This document shows positions 24,441-35,622 of a stretch of 64,000 nucleotides of DNA, in pieces. Numbering within the stretch: position 1 is the first letter of the stretch; every line of letters starts with the position of its first letter. The DNA is from Welwitschia mirabilis (lineage: Eukaryota; Gnetophyta; Gnetopsida; Welwitschiales). A program made the translations under genes and the position numbers. The notes under the pieces were generated by a model. The model did no database searches and had not been told where the DNA came from. It was given only the letters and a program-made list of their open reading frames with translations. The stretch covers positions 212,563,688 to 212,627,687 of the forward strand of contig JBOZIK010000001.1 of the NCBI GenBank assembly GCA_051453625.1, read 5' to 3'.

Positions 24441-24452
24441 GCTTTGATACTA
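24441..24452 (-). promoter_or_regulatory. Degenerate initiator-Met-type primer-site candidate
   Basis: On the minus strand TAGTATCAAAGC, 10 of 12 matching TGGTATCAGAGC, the common plant primer site complementary to tRNA-iMet. It lies 0.9 kb from the better site at 25366. Weak evidence by itself. Confidence 0.3.
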
Positions 24453-25354
24453 AAGTATAACTTCCAATTTGTAAATAATTACCTGAAGAAGAGATTATAT
24501 TTTAAGCTCTTGAAAATGCAATACTTATTTCATATTTAACTTATTTTTTATCATGGTTATAGTGTAATAGATCACAAAGTTAATATTTAAATGAAACCAT
24601 AACTAGTCCCTAAATTTATGTTCATATATCTATAAGGATCCTATACCTAACCCATAAGTTTTCTTACATATATGCTTCTAAAACAAACAAATTGAAATGA
24701 ATAATATAGCAAGGAAATGAAACAATGTACTATAATCATAAGGATCCTTAGAATTATAAGTAGATAATAGTTACAACGAAACTACAACTAGATAAAACCC
24801 CTTTTATAGTACACAAAAGAAGGCCTAGATTAATTATTTAATGAGTTTAAATAGGGCAATTGTAAGGTCATAGACTTACCCTAGAGGAACTGATAAACTT
24901 AGCAAGCAATACTTGAACATGATATACATGACATATAATTAGCTAGACTATAAGTTAAACAAGATATAATTGTTTGTTAAAAAAAAAATGATTAAGAGAT
25001 TCTATAGAGGAGTAACAAAACTATAGAAATTTATAATTCAGCTCCAAAAGTTAAGCTAGATAGAATAGAAATTTATAACCCACTATACATCCACATGAAG
25101 AATGAACTTTAGGAAAAGAGTTCTTCAACATTCTCACAAGTGGCTTAGTGATAGATACTAGAAGTTAACTAGATATATTAGGAATTTTAAACATACTTTC
25201 TAAATATATATTTTGAGGCTATAAATTATATTTGTGTAAAAATCAAAGGAGGGCAAAATTTAAATTGAATATAAATTACTTTTGGGACTCAAACTAAAGA
25301 AATGAAAGTTCTGAGGTTATTAGCTCTAATTATATTAATTTATGCTAAAGTACA
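24453..25354. other. AT-rich sequence with no gene seen
   Basis: Stops in all frames and no domain. It may be internal sequence of the minus-strand element whose primer-like site lies at 25355-25366. Confidence 0.4.
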
Positions 25355-25366
25355 CCTCTGATACCA
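25355..25366 (-). promoter_or_regulatory. Initiator-Met-type primer-binding site on the minus strand
   Basis: Minus strand reads TGGTATCAGAGG, 11 of 12 to the plant tRNA-iMet primer site, and is immediately preceded by CA, the expected LTR terminus. This places a minus-strand LTR at higher coordinates, ending at 25367. The LTR start could not be located. Confidence 0.5.
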
Positions 25367-25499
25367 TGACCTAAATATATGGTGGCACTTAGGTTATATT
25401 TTATTAGTTCCTTAGAAGAAATCAACATAAAGAAATATGTGCATTAACAAGGAATTGAAGGCATAATTATATGCAGATAAGCATAACCCTAAATAAAAA

Positions 25500-25575
25500 G
25501 GTTACTCCTTGGAATTGAACCCCTGACTTCAAGGCTTTTGTCTTAATTCTCTTCTAATGAACAATTAAAATATGC
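25500..25575 (-). repeat. tRNA-like (SINE head-like) sequence
   Basis: On the minus strand GGGGTTCAATTCC (25523-25511) matches a Pol III B box (GGTTCGANTCC type) with one change. About 40 bases before it TTCATTAGAAGAG resembles a worn A box. The pair has tRNA-like spacing, as in plant SINE heads. No body, poly(A) tail or target duplication could be delimited. Confidence 0.3.
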
Positions 25576-26940
25576 TAATTATTGGGATGAAAAAGGGATC
25601 AACCTTTAAATGGACAGAGAATCTTGTTTGGGTGCACTGCACAAGGAGGTAAACGCCGCGGATTGTTGCCTGTGCATTGTGCAAGAAAGTGATTCCTACA
25701 CTGAACAGGAGATGTGCACGAGATGAAAACAGAAAGACGGAAACGAGCTTCAAACAAATGATGTGTGCCATTGTCACATGTACAACATTTTCGCAGGGCA
25801 ACTTGAAATATGAGAGACTGCGTGATGCATTGCCTACATTTGTTAAATGTGTCCTTGTATCTATTAACAGTGTTAATGCGGCTGAAGGCTGCAATTGTGC
25901 ACCGGGCAAAAAAAATGCATTGGATGAGGCTCAGGATTTAGGGAAGGGTGCTATGTGGAATTTGAAAGAAGGTGCGCAGCGGAAAGCTGGGGAGTGCCAT
26001 TATGTGCAAGAAGAAGCATTGCGCGAAGAAGCAGACACGCCGCGCAAGAAGGGACACAAGAGGACTGTACACCGAGAAGAAGAGCATTTGACGGGCAAGG
26101 CGAGTGGACATTTTTGCTCTTGTAGTTTACTTGATGGGCAGGGCACGGAAGGAGAAAAGAGGGAGTATTGATTTGAATAATCGAATTCCTACGCACGCAT
26201 CATTGCAGTGAAGAAGATGAGGAACAACATTGCGCAGGAGTTATGTAGCACAGACAATGCACTCCAAGAGAGAAAGTTAGACTTCATTTCGATTCCCTTT
26301 ACATTTTCATGATCGCTGAATGTGTTTCTTGATGGGAGCTTACACAAATCTCATAATGCATTTTTCTGATGGCCGTTTTTAAAGCGCCATCTACTCCTGT
26401 TTGAATGAAGAAGGGGGTTGCATCGGAGTTCCTCGCAGGGAAAACAAAACAGACACTTCCCGAAGGGAAAAGGGTGTACTCTAACTGAGGGCAAATAGAA
26501 GATGAACAAAGTCATGCAGTAGGGATTCACGCGGAGGTAAGTACGCTAGAGGATGAGGAACGTCATCGACCGTGTCCAACGTGCTTATGCAGCAATAAAT
26601 CTAACACTTCGCTAACGCTACTGACAAGTTGGTGGGTAGCGGTTTGTTGTCATGTGCTACTGCCCTAATGTAATAGTACAAGTTGACTAGTGGATGTTGG
26701 GCGGCCAGCTGTCCAAGTCTATGTGATACGCGTTCTGCCATTTCCTTTTAAAACGGAGTGGGCTGAACAATCTTCTATCTCATATTAAATGAGGTGTATA
26801 GGTGAAATGCACACCACAAGTTTGGCATATACATGCTATGTGTCATCACTCCAAAGCACGCAGTACACAAATTAATAGCTCTGGGGAGGGGGTTTAGCTT
26901 CTTCATTTTAAAACAAATCAAATCTTACGTGCAGTCTTTT
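25576..26940. other. GC-richer, CG-containing island; unclassified
   Basis: This 1.35 kb differs sharply from both sides: it contains many CG dinucleotides (GCCGCGG, GCGCG, GACGGGCAAGGCGAG, GGCGGCC) and far fewer A/T runs. A plus-strand frame at 25677-26171 (164 codons) is open. It is rich in Lys, Glu, Arg and Cys, resembles no family I know, and has an overlapping open antisense frame, so it is more likely a composition effect than a gene. Candidates are the LTR/leader of a younger element, a genic promoter fragment, or captured host DNA. Sequence alone does not decide. Confidence 0.5.
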
Positions 26941-27899
26941 CAAATAGTGTTGTGAGTAAGGCCCATCAACGCTTATATCATATTGCTCACATGTTCCCTT
27001 TCTTAATTAAAAATTTTAATTTTATAATATAGTTCACTTGCAATGGTACGTCAAGCGCTTGAGTAGATTAAATTTTATAAATATCTATTATAGGATAATT
27101 TTTTGTTGATTCATGCAATTAAGGTTAGAACTATGAGATAGAGGAGTATAAGTAGGAGGTTAAATGAACCCTTTTTTAATTTATTAAGGCCCATTCTCTT
27201 CCTTAAGATAATCCTTCTTATAATTTAGGGGTATCTATGTCTTAGTAGTGCCTCTCAAGCACAATAATAGATATTCTTATTCAACTTTTTCTTTTCAAAT
27301 AATAAATAAAATGCTCAATTTGTATAGTAAAATGTTTCACTAATAATGGATAATAGAATGCATAAGAAATTCTTCAAGAATGTATACAAGAATAATTAGT
27401 CAAATATCATGTTTGCTTGTAATAATATGAACTAAGGAAAGTTATTCATAAATCTACAATCAAGTATTAAGTAGTAAGGAATTTCATTAAACCCATAAGG
27501 GACACACATAATAAAAATAGCATTAGACTATTAATACTCATCTAATGAAGCATCATTCAAGACTATCATGCAATGTCCACAAATCATTATCTTTTCAAGT
27601 AAGATTTCCAAGAGTCACAGAAACACCCAAACAATTATTTCTAAGAATGAGAAAATTCCATAGTAGACACCAAGCTTAATCTTCACTCCACTTCATTCCT
27701 CAAAGGATTTCCTGCACAATAGGCATGGCAGGAGAATTGTACCTTCACAATTTTCAATATAGTCCATGATAAGGTTTTTAGCTAAAAAGTATTCAAGCAT
27801 AAGAAGGAATCGAATGAGAATATTAAATGACCAAAACCTTGTATCAGATATAATAATTGAGGTACAAATATCCAAGTCTCAGTAAACGCAAAATGTTTA
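26941..27899. other. AT-rich sequence, no gene seen
   Basis: All frames are closed and no motif is recognisable. The shift back to AT-rich, CG-poor sequence begins near 26950. Confidence 0.45.
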
Positions 27900-28140
27900 A
27901 TGAATAGTATGCCTGTCAGAGGGGTGTCGAATACCCATTTGTCTAGAGGATCATTCCTATGGCCAATAGAAACTTTTTAGGTGGGATAACCCCCTAAAGC
28001 CACAAGACATCATGTCATGCAATAACTAGATGGGTAATCACCCTGATTACTCTAATAGCTACTTATATGGTGAATAGGAGCCCTTTAGATGGCCTAGCCC
28101 TGAAGCCACATAATTTGGTCACTTAGTAAAGTTTTAAACA
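27900..28140. repeat. Diverged tandem pair of about 120 bp
   Basis: Two units share the order (AATAG)(A/G)AA/GCC-CTTTTAG then GGTGGGATAACCCC or GATGGCCTAGCCC, then AAGCCACA. The first is at about 27920-28010 and the second at 28030-28125. They are too diverged to be recent. Such pairs are common inside plant LTRs, which suits the LTR reading of this block. Confidence 0.5.
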
Positions 28141-28448
28141 TAGTAGAGAAATCATAGCCAAGATATTTTATGTATAAGAAAAAGATTTACTTAAGACATA
28201 TAAAAGGATATAGGAATCAACTAGAACATATGAGAAATATATAGAATTGCATGAATCATACAAGAGATTAAAGTAGACCATAAAACCATAGAAGAAATAA
28301 TACAAAAGCTAAGAACCATACCAATTTTAAGATGCAGCTCAAGATCTCGTGAATATTATAAGGCTTCAAGGTTTTTCAAGCTTCAAAATTTAGTAGCAAA
28401 GGGTTCTCAAAAAATGAAAGTGAGGGAAAAGGAAGAGGAGGGTCCTAT
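28141..28448 (-). other. AT-rich stretch leading to a sized gap
   Basis: No gene seen. The end of this stretch (28392-28448, with GTGAGGGAAAAGGAAGAGG) is repeated right after the 697-N gap at 29146-29198, so the gap is bounded by a direct repeat. Confidence 0.5.
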
Positions 28449-29195
28449 NNNNNNNNNNNNNNNNNNNNNNNNNNNNNNNNNNNNNNNNNNNNNNNNNNNN
28501 NNNNNNNNNNNNNNNNNNNNNNNNNNNNNNNNNNNNNNNNNNNNNNNNNNNNNNNNNNNNNNNNNNNNNNNNNNNNNNNNNNNNNNNNNNNNNNNNNNNN
28601 NNNNNNNNNNNNNNNNNNNNNNNNNNNNNNNNNNNNNNNNNNNNNNNNNNNNNNNNNNNNNNNNNNNNNNNNNNNNNNNNNNNNNNNNNNNNNNNNNNNN
28701 NNNNNNNNNNNNNNNNNNNNNNNNNNNNNNNNNNNNNNNNNNNNNNNNNNNNNNNNNNNNNNNNNNNNNNNNNNNNNNNNNNNNNNNNNNNNNNNNNNNN
28801 NNNNNNNNNNNNNNNNNNNNNNNNNNNNNNNNNNNNNNNNNNNNNNNNNNNNNNNNNNNNNNNNNNNNNNNNNNNNNNNNNNNNNNNNNNNNNNNNNNNN
28901 NNNNNNNNNNNNNNNNNNNNNNNNNNNNNNNNNNNNNNNNNNNNNNNNNNNNNNNNNNNNNNNNNNNNNNNNNNNNNNNNNNNNNNNNNNNNNNNNNNNN
29001 NNNNNNNNNNNNNNNNNNNNNNNNNNNNNNNNNNNNNNNNNNNNNNNNNNNNNNNNNNNNNNNNNNNNNNNNNNNNNNNNNNNNNNNNNNNNNNNNNNNN
29101 NNNNNNNNNNNNNNNNNNNNNNNNNNNNNNNNNNNNNNNNNNNNNAGCAAAGGCTTCTTAGAAAATGAAAGTGAGGGAAAAGGAAGAGGAGGGTC

Positions 29196-29204
29196 CTATT
29201 TATA
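29196..29204 (-). promoter_or_regulatory. Minus-strand TATA box, LTR-promoter-like
   Basis: TATAAATAG on the minus strand is followed by GACCC and a pyrimidine-rich CTCCTCTTCCTTTTCCCTC tract, the usual U3-R border of a plant LTR. The tract occurs again beyond the 28449-29145 gap. Confidence 0.45.
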
Positions 29205-29600
29205 ACTAAGGGTTGGTGGAATGTGAAGGATCATGAGAATATAAAGAAAAAACATTATAAATGAGGGCAGTTAAGTGGTGGGGATTCCATTATCTTGTCA
29301 GGTCACTGGGAACATAATACATAACAATTATGCTTGCTAAATAAAAATATTTCATAAATATGAGAGCAATTTCTTTAATATTTAACAATAATAGCTTTAG
29401 ACATTAAGCATTTCTACTTCAAATAATTTCAATTTCAAATTCTCAACTCATTGGCATTTTCTAAAATGAGCAATTAAGTGAAATAAGGCCAAAGCACAAA
29501 ATTATAATCATGGAACTAGTAGTTATAAAGGAAAACATCTAATAATTAGCATGAAGTATTATCCTTATTCTATTTTGATTTATTTATTAAAATATTTTAA
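29205..29600. other. U3-like or flanking sequence of the minus-strand block
   Basis: AT-rich without coding features, between the minus-strand TATA box and the point where plus-strand gypsy pol resumes. A precise boundary could not be set. Confidence 0.35.
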
Positions 29601-31070
29601 ACCTAATTTCTGATTGTTTAAAATTTGGGACATGATAATAGTAGATCATTTCTCACATCTTTCTTCTTCTCTTAAAAATCTTTTAATTAATGATTCTTTT
29701 ACAGATGAATAACATTTTGTCATTTTTTCTACTCATCCTTCTCCTTGATATGCTGACATAGTTAGTTATCTTATTACCATGAAAACACTATAACATTGAA
29801 GCAATAATAAAAAAATATTTTTCACTATAGAATGGATGATTATGAATGGAATGAGCCACATCTTTACTGTAGGTGCAAAGACCATATTATAAGGAAATGT
29901 ATGCCTGAATGGAAAAATTTAGACATTCTTTATCTTTATCATGGTGATGTAGGTGAAGGATACTTTAGTGGATATAAAATAGTAATAAAAATTCTTTGAT
30001 TTTATTAACCTAGTCTTTTTTAGGACTCTTTTGATTTTTTTTAAGGGTGTAATGCTTGTCAATGATATGGTATTGTTATTGGTTCTTATGATATGCTCAT
30101 TAGATCTATTCTTGAACATGAACCTTTTGATTATTAGAGAATTGATTTTATAGGCTTTATTAGAACATCTTCTAGTGGTAAAACTTACATTTTAATAGTT
30201 GTTGTTTATGTTACTAAATGGGTTAAAGCTATTCCTACTTTTACAAATAATGTTCAAACTATTTGCAATTTTGTTAAAACTTGTATTTTTTAATGTCTTG
30301 ATTTTTCTAAAATTATCATTAGTGATTAAGAAACTTATTTTATAAATCATCTTTTAGGAGACTTCTTTTATCCATTAGAATAAAATATAGAATATCTTGT
30401 GCTTATCATCCTCAATCTAATGGCTAAGTTGAAAATGCAAATAGAGAAATAAAGAAAATTCTTCAAGAACTGGTCTCCATTAATGAAAAATGTTAGGCTT
30501 TTAAGCTTAACAATGTTCTTTTGTGGGCTTACCATACTATTTGACATAATTCACTTAGTTTTTTACCTTATGAACTTATGTACAAAAAAGTTTGTATTTT
30601 ATTAGTTAATGTTTTTTATTACTCTTATAGTTCTTCATATTAACTTAATCTTGTAGATTAGAATGAAAATCTTAAAAATAGATTAATCCAACATAATCAA
30701 TTAGACAAAAAACATATTTTGCCAAACATTGTTAACTCATTCATAAAGTTTAAGCTAAGTTCAAACATGATAAAAACTTAACTCATAAAAAGTTTGAACC
30801 TAGTCAACCTATTCTTTTATACAATATTAGAGTGCATCTTTTATAGAAACAAGTTGACCTCTAAATGGTTAAGCCCTATCTTATAGAAAAAGTATATTGT
30901 AATGGCTTATTTGTGATTTCTAACTTAGACTCTAGAGAGATTCAGAAATTTAATGGATAAAGGTTGAAAATATACCAAAAACCTTTTGATGCAATCTTGG
31001 ACATGATAGAAGCATTTGTCTTAAGGGTTTTCCTTTATGATAAGGACTACCTTCCTATCATTATTTGAAT
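29601..31070 (+). pseudogene. Ty3/gypsy RNase H tail and integrase remnant
   Basis: V-D-H-F-S-H-L near 29640 is the V-A-D-H-L-S-R-L end of RNase H. Integrase follows: an N-terminal zinc-finger end with C-R-C-K-D-H-I-I-R-K-C at about 29865-29900, catalytic core I-D-F-I-G-F then I-L-I-V-V-V-Y-V-T-K-W-V at 30140-30230 (the usual catalytic Asp of V-D-Y-V is Val here), I-I-I-S-D near 30320 (second Asp, followed by a stop), and V-E-N-A-N-R-E-I-K at 30430-30455 (catalytic Glu). The C-terminal end at 30850-31030 matches the 2.9 kb remnant. Integrase would insert the element cDNA; this copy is dead. Confidence 0.82.
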
Positions 31071-33120
31071 TCTCTCTTAGTCGATTCCTTTCTGGGATGT
31101 TATGATGTCACTTAATCATCTTTAACTTAACTTATATGTTTGCTTTGTGAATTTTTCATGACTAGTACTCGTTACTTGGGTATTTTAAAGTAATAAGATT
31201 AGATTCACCCAATCTTAAAACATTCATGTGTCTATAAACTTTACTTTGAAGGAAGATGCCTTGGTTATTGTATTTTTTAATGGTATGAGGTCTTTGATTT
31301 TTTAGATGTATTCTTTTATCATTTTTATTTCACATCTTTACCTTCATTTTTGAGTGTGTGTGGTAATGTGGGATTTATTTTAAAAAAAAGAAAGAAATAA
31401 TAATAACCATGATCTATTCTATCTATGCTACATACATGGTCATCACAAGGTTCTATTATACTAGGATAAATTTCCTCAAAAGGGATCTTTGATAGTATTG
31501 GTAGCTGCAGAAACTCTACTGGGGGATTAGTTGACTATACTTTGTAGGTCCTTAGTTTTCTAACTGTGGTTGCACCCCCCTCATCATCGAAAATACTAAT
31601 AAACTTTAAGGCTATGGGATAAGTGGTAATCCTGGTATCATTAGAGGCATTGATTGTTTTCTAGACTCTTAGTATTCCTATATGATCATGTCATTTTTAG
31701 GGATTAGAGTGTGTATTGGGACATGAGAAGATGAGTTCATTTTTGAGCAGCTTTTTATTCTATTATTAGTTAAAGCATTTAATTTTTGGTATGGTTATAA
31801 TTACTATCTTATCAAGTGAAACTTTATCGACTAAATACATCTTATTATGTATCATTACTTAAGTAACTTTATAATTTCTTCTAAGAGATTTGCTAAGTTA
31901 GGATTTAGGATAAATATGCTATCTTCTTCATGTTCCTAGTTGTCTATCTTCATTCTATTTCCCTTAGTTGTTTAATTTGTTATTTCAAAGTCATTTTTAT
32001 ATATTTTCATCATCATTTTAGGACCTTATCATTTAGTAGTTTTTTTGCTGTTGTTTTAATTTTTACTCATGTTGTTTTATCAATAAAATTTGACTTTCTT
32101 TTATCATTTTTACTAGGTAATGGTCTTTAAGATTTACATGATGTTCCTTTACATCTTTTGGGGTTCAACATATTTTTATGATCATTTTTTAGTTTGGGCA
32201 CATTTATTGAGTTTCTTTTGTCATGAATCTTTCTATTTGGTACATTTCCATTGTTCCATCTTTCTATTATTTTTAGTTTTTCTCATTCTTGATCTTTATC
32301 TATCATGATTCTTTACCATTCCCATCTTTGAAGTATTTTGATTACATTCTGATACCTTCATGTTGATATCTGAGCCTAACATTTTGGGCTAACATTTTTA
32401 TTTTTCTGAGCTTTTTTAAAGTTCCATCATCCACCCTTTTATCTAGATGACTAGGTAAATGATAGTTTAATATTTTTTAAGAGTCCTCATAAGGCTATCA
32501 TCCAGATGATGCAAGTGGATGACAATGGGATAAAACTATGTTCTAAATATCTTTCCTTCATTTTTATTTATTCTAACATCTTTTTCTTTATTTCTTTGAG
32601 AGGAATTCGTCATGCTAGGTTTCATTAGCATTTTGGGCTTCTCACCCATCATATTTATGCTCCATTTCATGAGATTTAAATGAATTTTTCAAAATAAGGT
32701 ATGATTCTCTTTTCTTGATTATTTTTGATGTTTTATTCTATTTCTTAGCCTTTTGAAGCATAGTTTTCATGTATATCATGTAATTTTTAGAGCTCTTTGA
32801 TTTAGTACTCATGGATCTAATTTTTGCTAACCATTTTTTTTGAAATTTGAAATTGTGTGTTTTATAAGGTAAAATTAGATTTTTATCTTTAAAGCTCATT
32901 TCCTCCAAAACTGTTAACTAAAATGTGGTGGTCAATTTGAGCATTTTTATTTTTCACCTTCTGTGAGGTCCACTTGTTTTAATTTTTCAATTTTCTTTTA
33001 TGTTTCATACTATTTCTTCACATGATTAGGTAATATAGTATGTGTTGATTTTTTTAAGAAAGGGGAGAACATATTTTTACAATTTTTACACAAAAACCAA
33101 TTTATGGGATCATTCAGAGG
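31071..33120 (+). mobile_element. 3' untranslated region of the gypsy element ending at 37.0 kb
   Basis: 31160-32090 matches 3149-4330 of the first element in order and strand. From 32.1 to 33.1 kb the sequence is T-rich with no stable frame; short open pieces 31930-32130 and 32120-32308 are hydrophobic artefacts of TTT/TAT-rich DNA. Confidence 0.6.
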
Positions 33121-34980
33121 ATTTCACAAGTTACATTTTAGTGATCTTTTACCTTATCGCACATGATGTGCATTACGTTATCATTGATTAGGCAATGCAT
33201 GAAACATGCTAGATAGGCAAAGGTAAAGGCTAAGCTATTAGAATAGGAGGTAGGTCCATTAGTACCTTTAGTGACTAAGTGCGTAGACCCTATGCATCTG
33301 CTACCTCACTAGGCTTGATCCCTTTATATTCAGATAGCCTTTATTAATATAGATAGGCATTTTGATGATTTCACAAGTAGGAGTAAGTTAAAGGTTGATT
33401 AGAGATTGATAGATCTTCAGCTGAGGTGGATTATAAATTCACATGGAGCATACTATGCCTCAGAGATGAGGGAGTTCTATCGTATCATGCAAATTAAGTA
33501 GAGATTAGATACTCATGACTATAGAGTTAACATGATTATTACTACTATTCATGGTCATAAGATATGTACACTCCCTCTTCACATCATCATAGTTATAGAG
33601 TTAGGTGGCCTTCGAAGTATACATATTCACTTAGCTAGAGGTACATAAGAGCGTCATGCTTAGGGTGCAATCCTAGACATATCAACTGACATCACTGAAG
33701 ATAAGTAGGGAGTTTTGGTTACACATTTATTGCCTACCCATTAGATTTTTCATAGAGGATTAATTAATANNNNNNNNNNNNNNNNNNNNNNNNNNNNNNN
33801 NNNNNNNNNNNNNNNNNNNNNNNNNNNNNNNNNNNNNNNNNNNNNNNNNNNNNNNNNNNNNNNNNNNNNNNNNNNNNNNNNNNNNNNNNNNNNNNNNNNN
33901 NNNNNNNNNNNNNNNNNNNNNNNNNNNNNNNNNNNNNNNNNNNNNNNNNNNNNNNNNNNNNNNNNNNNNNNNNNNNNNNNNNNNNNNNNNNNNNNNNNNN
34001 NNNNNNNNNNNNNNNNNNNNNNNNNNNNNNNNNNNNNNNNNNNNNNNNNNNNNNNNNNNNNNNNNNNNNNNNNNNNNNNNNNNNNNNNNNNNNNNNNNNN
34101 NNNNNNNNNNNNNNNNNNNNNNNNNNNNNNNNNNNNNNNNNNNNNNNNNNNNNNNNNNNNNNNNNNNNNNNNNNNNNNNNNNNNNNNNNNNNNNNNNNNN
34201 NNNNNNNNNNNNNNNNNNNNNNNNNNNNNNNNNNNNNNNNNNNNNNNNNNNNNNNNNNNNNNNNNNNNNNNNNNNNNNNNNNNNNNNNNNNNNNNNNNNN
34301 NNNNNNNNNNNNNNNNNNNNNNNNNNNNNNNNNNNNNNNNNNNNNNNNNNNNNNNNNNNNNNNNNNNCCATTAGATTTTTCATAGAGGATTAATTAATAA
34401 CATCAGCTTATCCTTCGACAATAGTCATGCAATGGTGGTCATCTTTAGATATTAGCATTTTTTAGATAGGAGGAGTAGATGGATCTATCTACATTCATAT
34501 GAAGAAGAATTAGGACTATGATTAAGGATTGATACATTTAGACTTTAAAATATCCATGCCTTCTCTTAGCTATCTTTTAACACTTTAGTATACCTAAGCC
34601 TATGAGTGAGTAGTAGCTCACACATTATTAGACATCAGTTTACTATCTATAGGACATGGATATTTAGGTTCTAGGAGAGGTAGATAGAACTTAAGTTTAG
34701 AGACCTATGGTTGGTATTATAGTTGTTAAAATACTAGCTCTCATGATAGACACAGTTTAGGGCCTTAGAGAGACCATGGACTAAGGCTTCACAAAGCTTC
34801 AATAAAGGACATTTATAGTAGAAAGATGAGTACATCACATTGAGAAGTAGCTAATAAAGATGTGTGATTAAGTATCACATATTGAGCATGGTGTTATGAT
34901 TGATGTCCCAGAGGTAGTCTGAGCATAGGAAGATAATACTACATGTTCCATCATGGCAGTTATTGACCAATATTTCCTTG
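33121..34980 (+). pseudogene. Decayed extra ORF downstream of integrase, putative plant transposon protein type
   Basis: One frame reads with few stops from about 33370 to 33770: L-K-V-D, I-N-S-H-G-A-Y-Y-A-S-E-M-R-E-F-Y at about 33435-33480, and H-K-I-C-T-L-P-L-H-I at 33555-33585. The E-M-R-E-F-Y segment resembles the V-R-E-F-Y motif of the putative plant transposon protein domain found in extra ORFs of Athila/Tat-like elements. The rest is cut by the 598-N gap 33770-34367, whose edges share CCATTAGATTTTTCATAGAG. After the gap only fragments read. Family assignment is from memory of the motif and is tentative. Confidence 0.42.
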
Positions 34981-35622
34981 CTAATCTTGAGCATCCTCCA
35001 TCTTTTCCACCTACACCTTAGTCTACTACACATCATAAGCTTATTCTTGCATGATGTAGGAAGTGCTTCTATTGTATTTTATTATGCATTTTTCTTTTTG
35101 GATTATGTTATTAAAAAAAAGAAAAGAAAAGAAAAAAAACTCATGATTTTATAGAGATATCACTTTCTGAGTATCACTATTGTATACACTTTTATTTTTG
35201 AGATATTATGCATATTATTTTTATATATTATTGGGACACTTCATGGTAATGATTTTTTATGATATGCATGATTATTTTTATGATGTGATACACATACGAG
35301 TTGGGGGTTGATAATTTTAAAGTGTTTTCAATATTTATTTTCCAAAAAATTTTTTTACAAGCTTTTATTTTTCAAGAACATTATTTTTAGCCTATTTTCT
35401 CTTTCATTGACCAGACGATGCATAGGATGATAGTACAACCACTTACTTTATACATGTAAAACATTTAATTATCTATTTTTAACATTTCTTTCCTACATGA
35501 TGAGATTTTTGAGTTTATTTTATAATTCCCTAGTTGATTTATCTTTAGTCAATTTGGCTCACAGTTATGGTTATTTGCTTAACTTTGTTATGGCTTATAA
35601 GGCTAAGTAGAAGGCTATGTTA
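34981..35622 (+). other. Sequence between the extra ORF and LTR C, with a worn polypurine tract
   Basis: A/T-rich with a AAAAAAAAGAAAAGAAAAG run at 35114-35137. A broken purine stretch AAGTAGAAGG at 35605-35614 stands where the polypurine tract should be, just before LTR C, compared with the intact tract at 5541. Confidence 0.5.

Larger units (their letters stand above)
24391..29600 (-). mobile_element. Foreign block between RNase H and integrase, with minus-strand LTR signals
   Basis: Plus-strand gypsy pol stops after the RNase H end near 24390 and its downstream part (dehydrated H-F-S-H-L motif near 29650, then integrase) resumes about 5.2 kb later. The block between is unlike the gypsy elements. 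On the minus strand it has a TATAAATAG box at 29204-29196 and primer-site-like sequence TGGTATCAGAGG at 25366-25355, directly after a CA. That order, promoter then primer site, is what an LTR read on the minus strand would give. A matching second LTR or internal coding region is not visible, so the nature of the insert is uncertain. The RNase H tail sequence seems partly repeated on both sides, which could also mean two separate elements abut. Confidence 0.4.

Noticed and set aside
25565-26196. Overlapping open frames on both strands in the CG-containing island, including the 164-codon frame 25677-26171
   Set aside because: Open on both strands at once, no recognisable domain, and no splice or start context; composition explains it. 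Kept only as part of the island description.
28407-29205. Frames of about 250 codons on both strands
   Set aside because: They exist only because of the 697-N gap.
24391-29600. Complete nested LTR retrotransposon with two LTRs
   Set aside because: Only one set of LTR signals is visible and no internal pol can be read on the minus strand, so a complete element is not supported.
33760-34383. Minus-strand frame of 207 codons
   Set aside because: Created by the 598-N gap 33770-34367.
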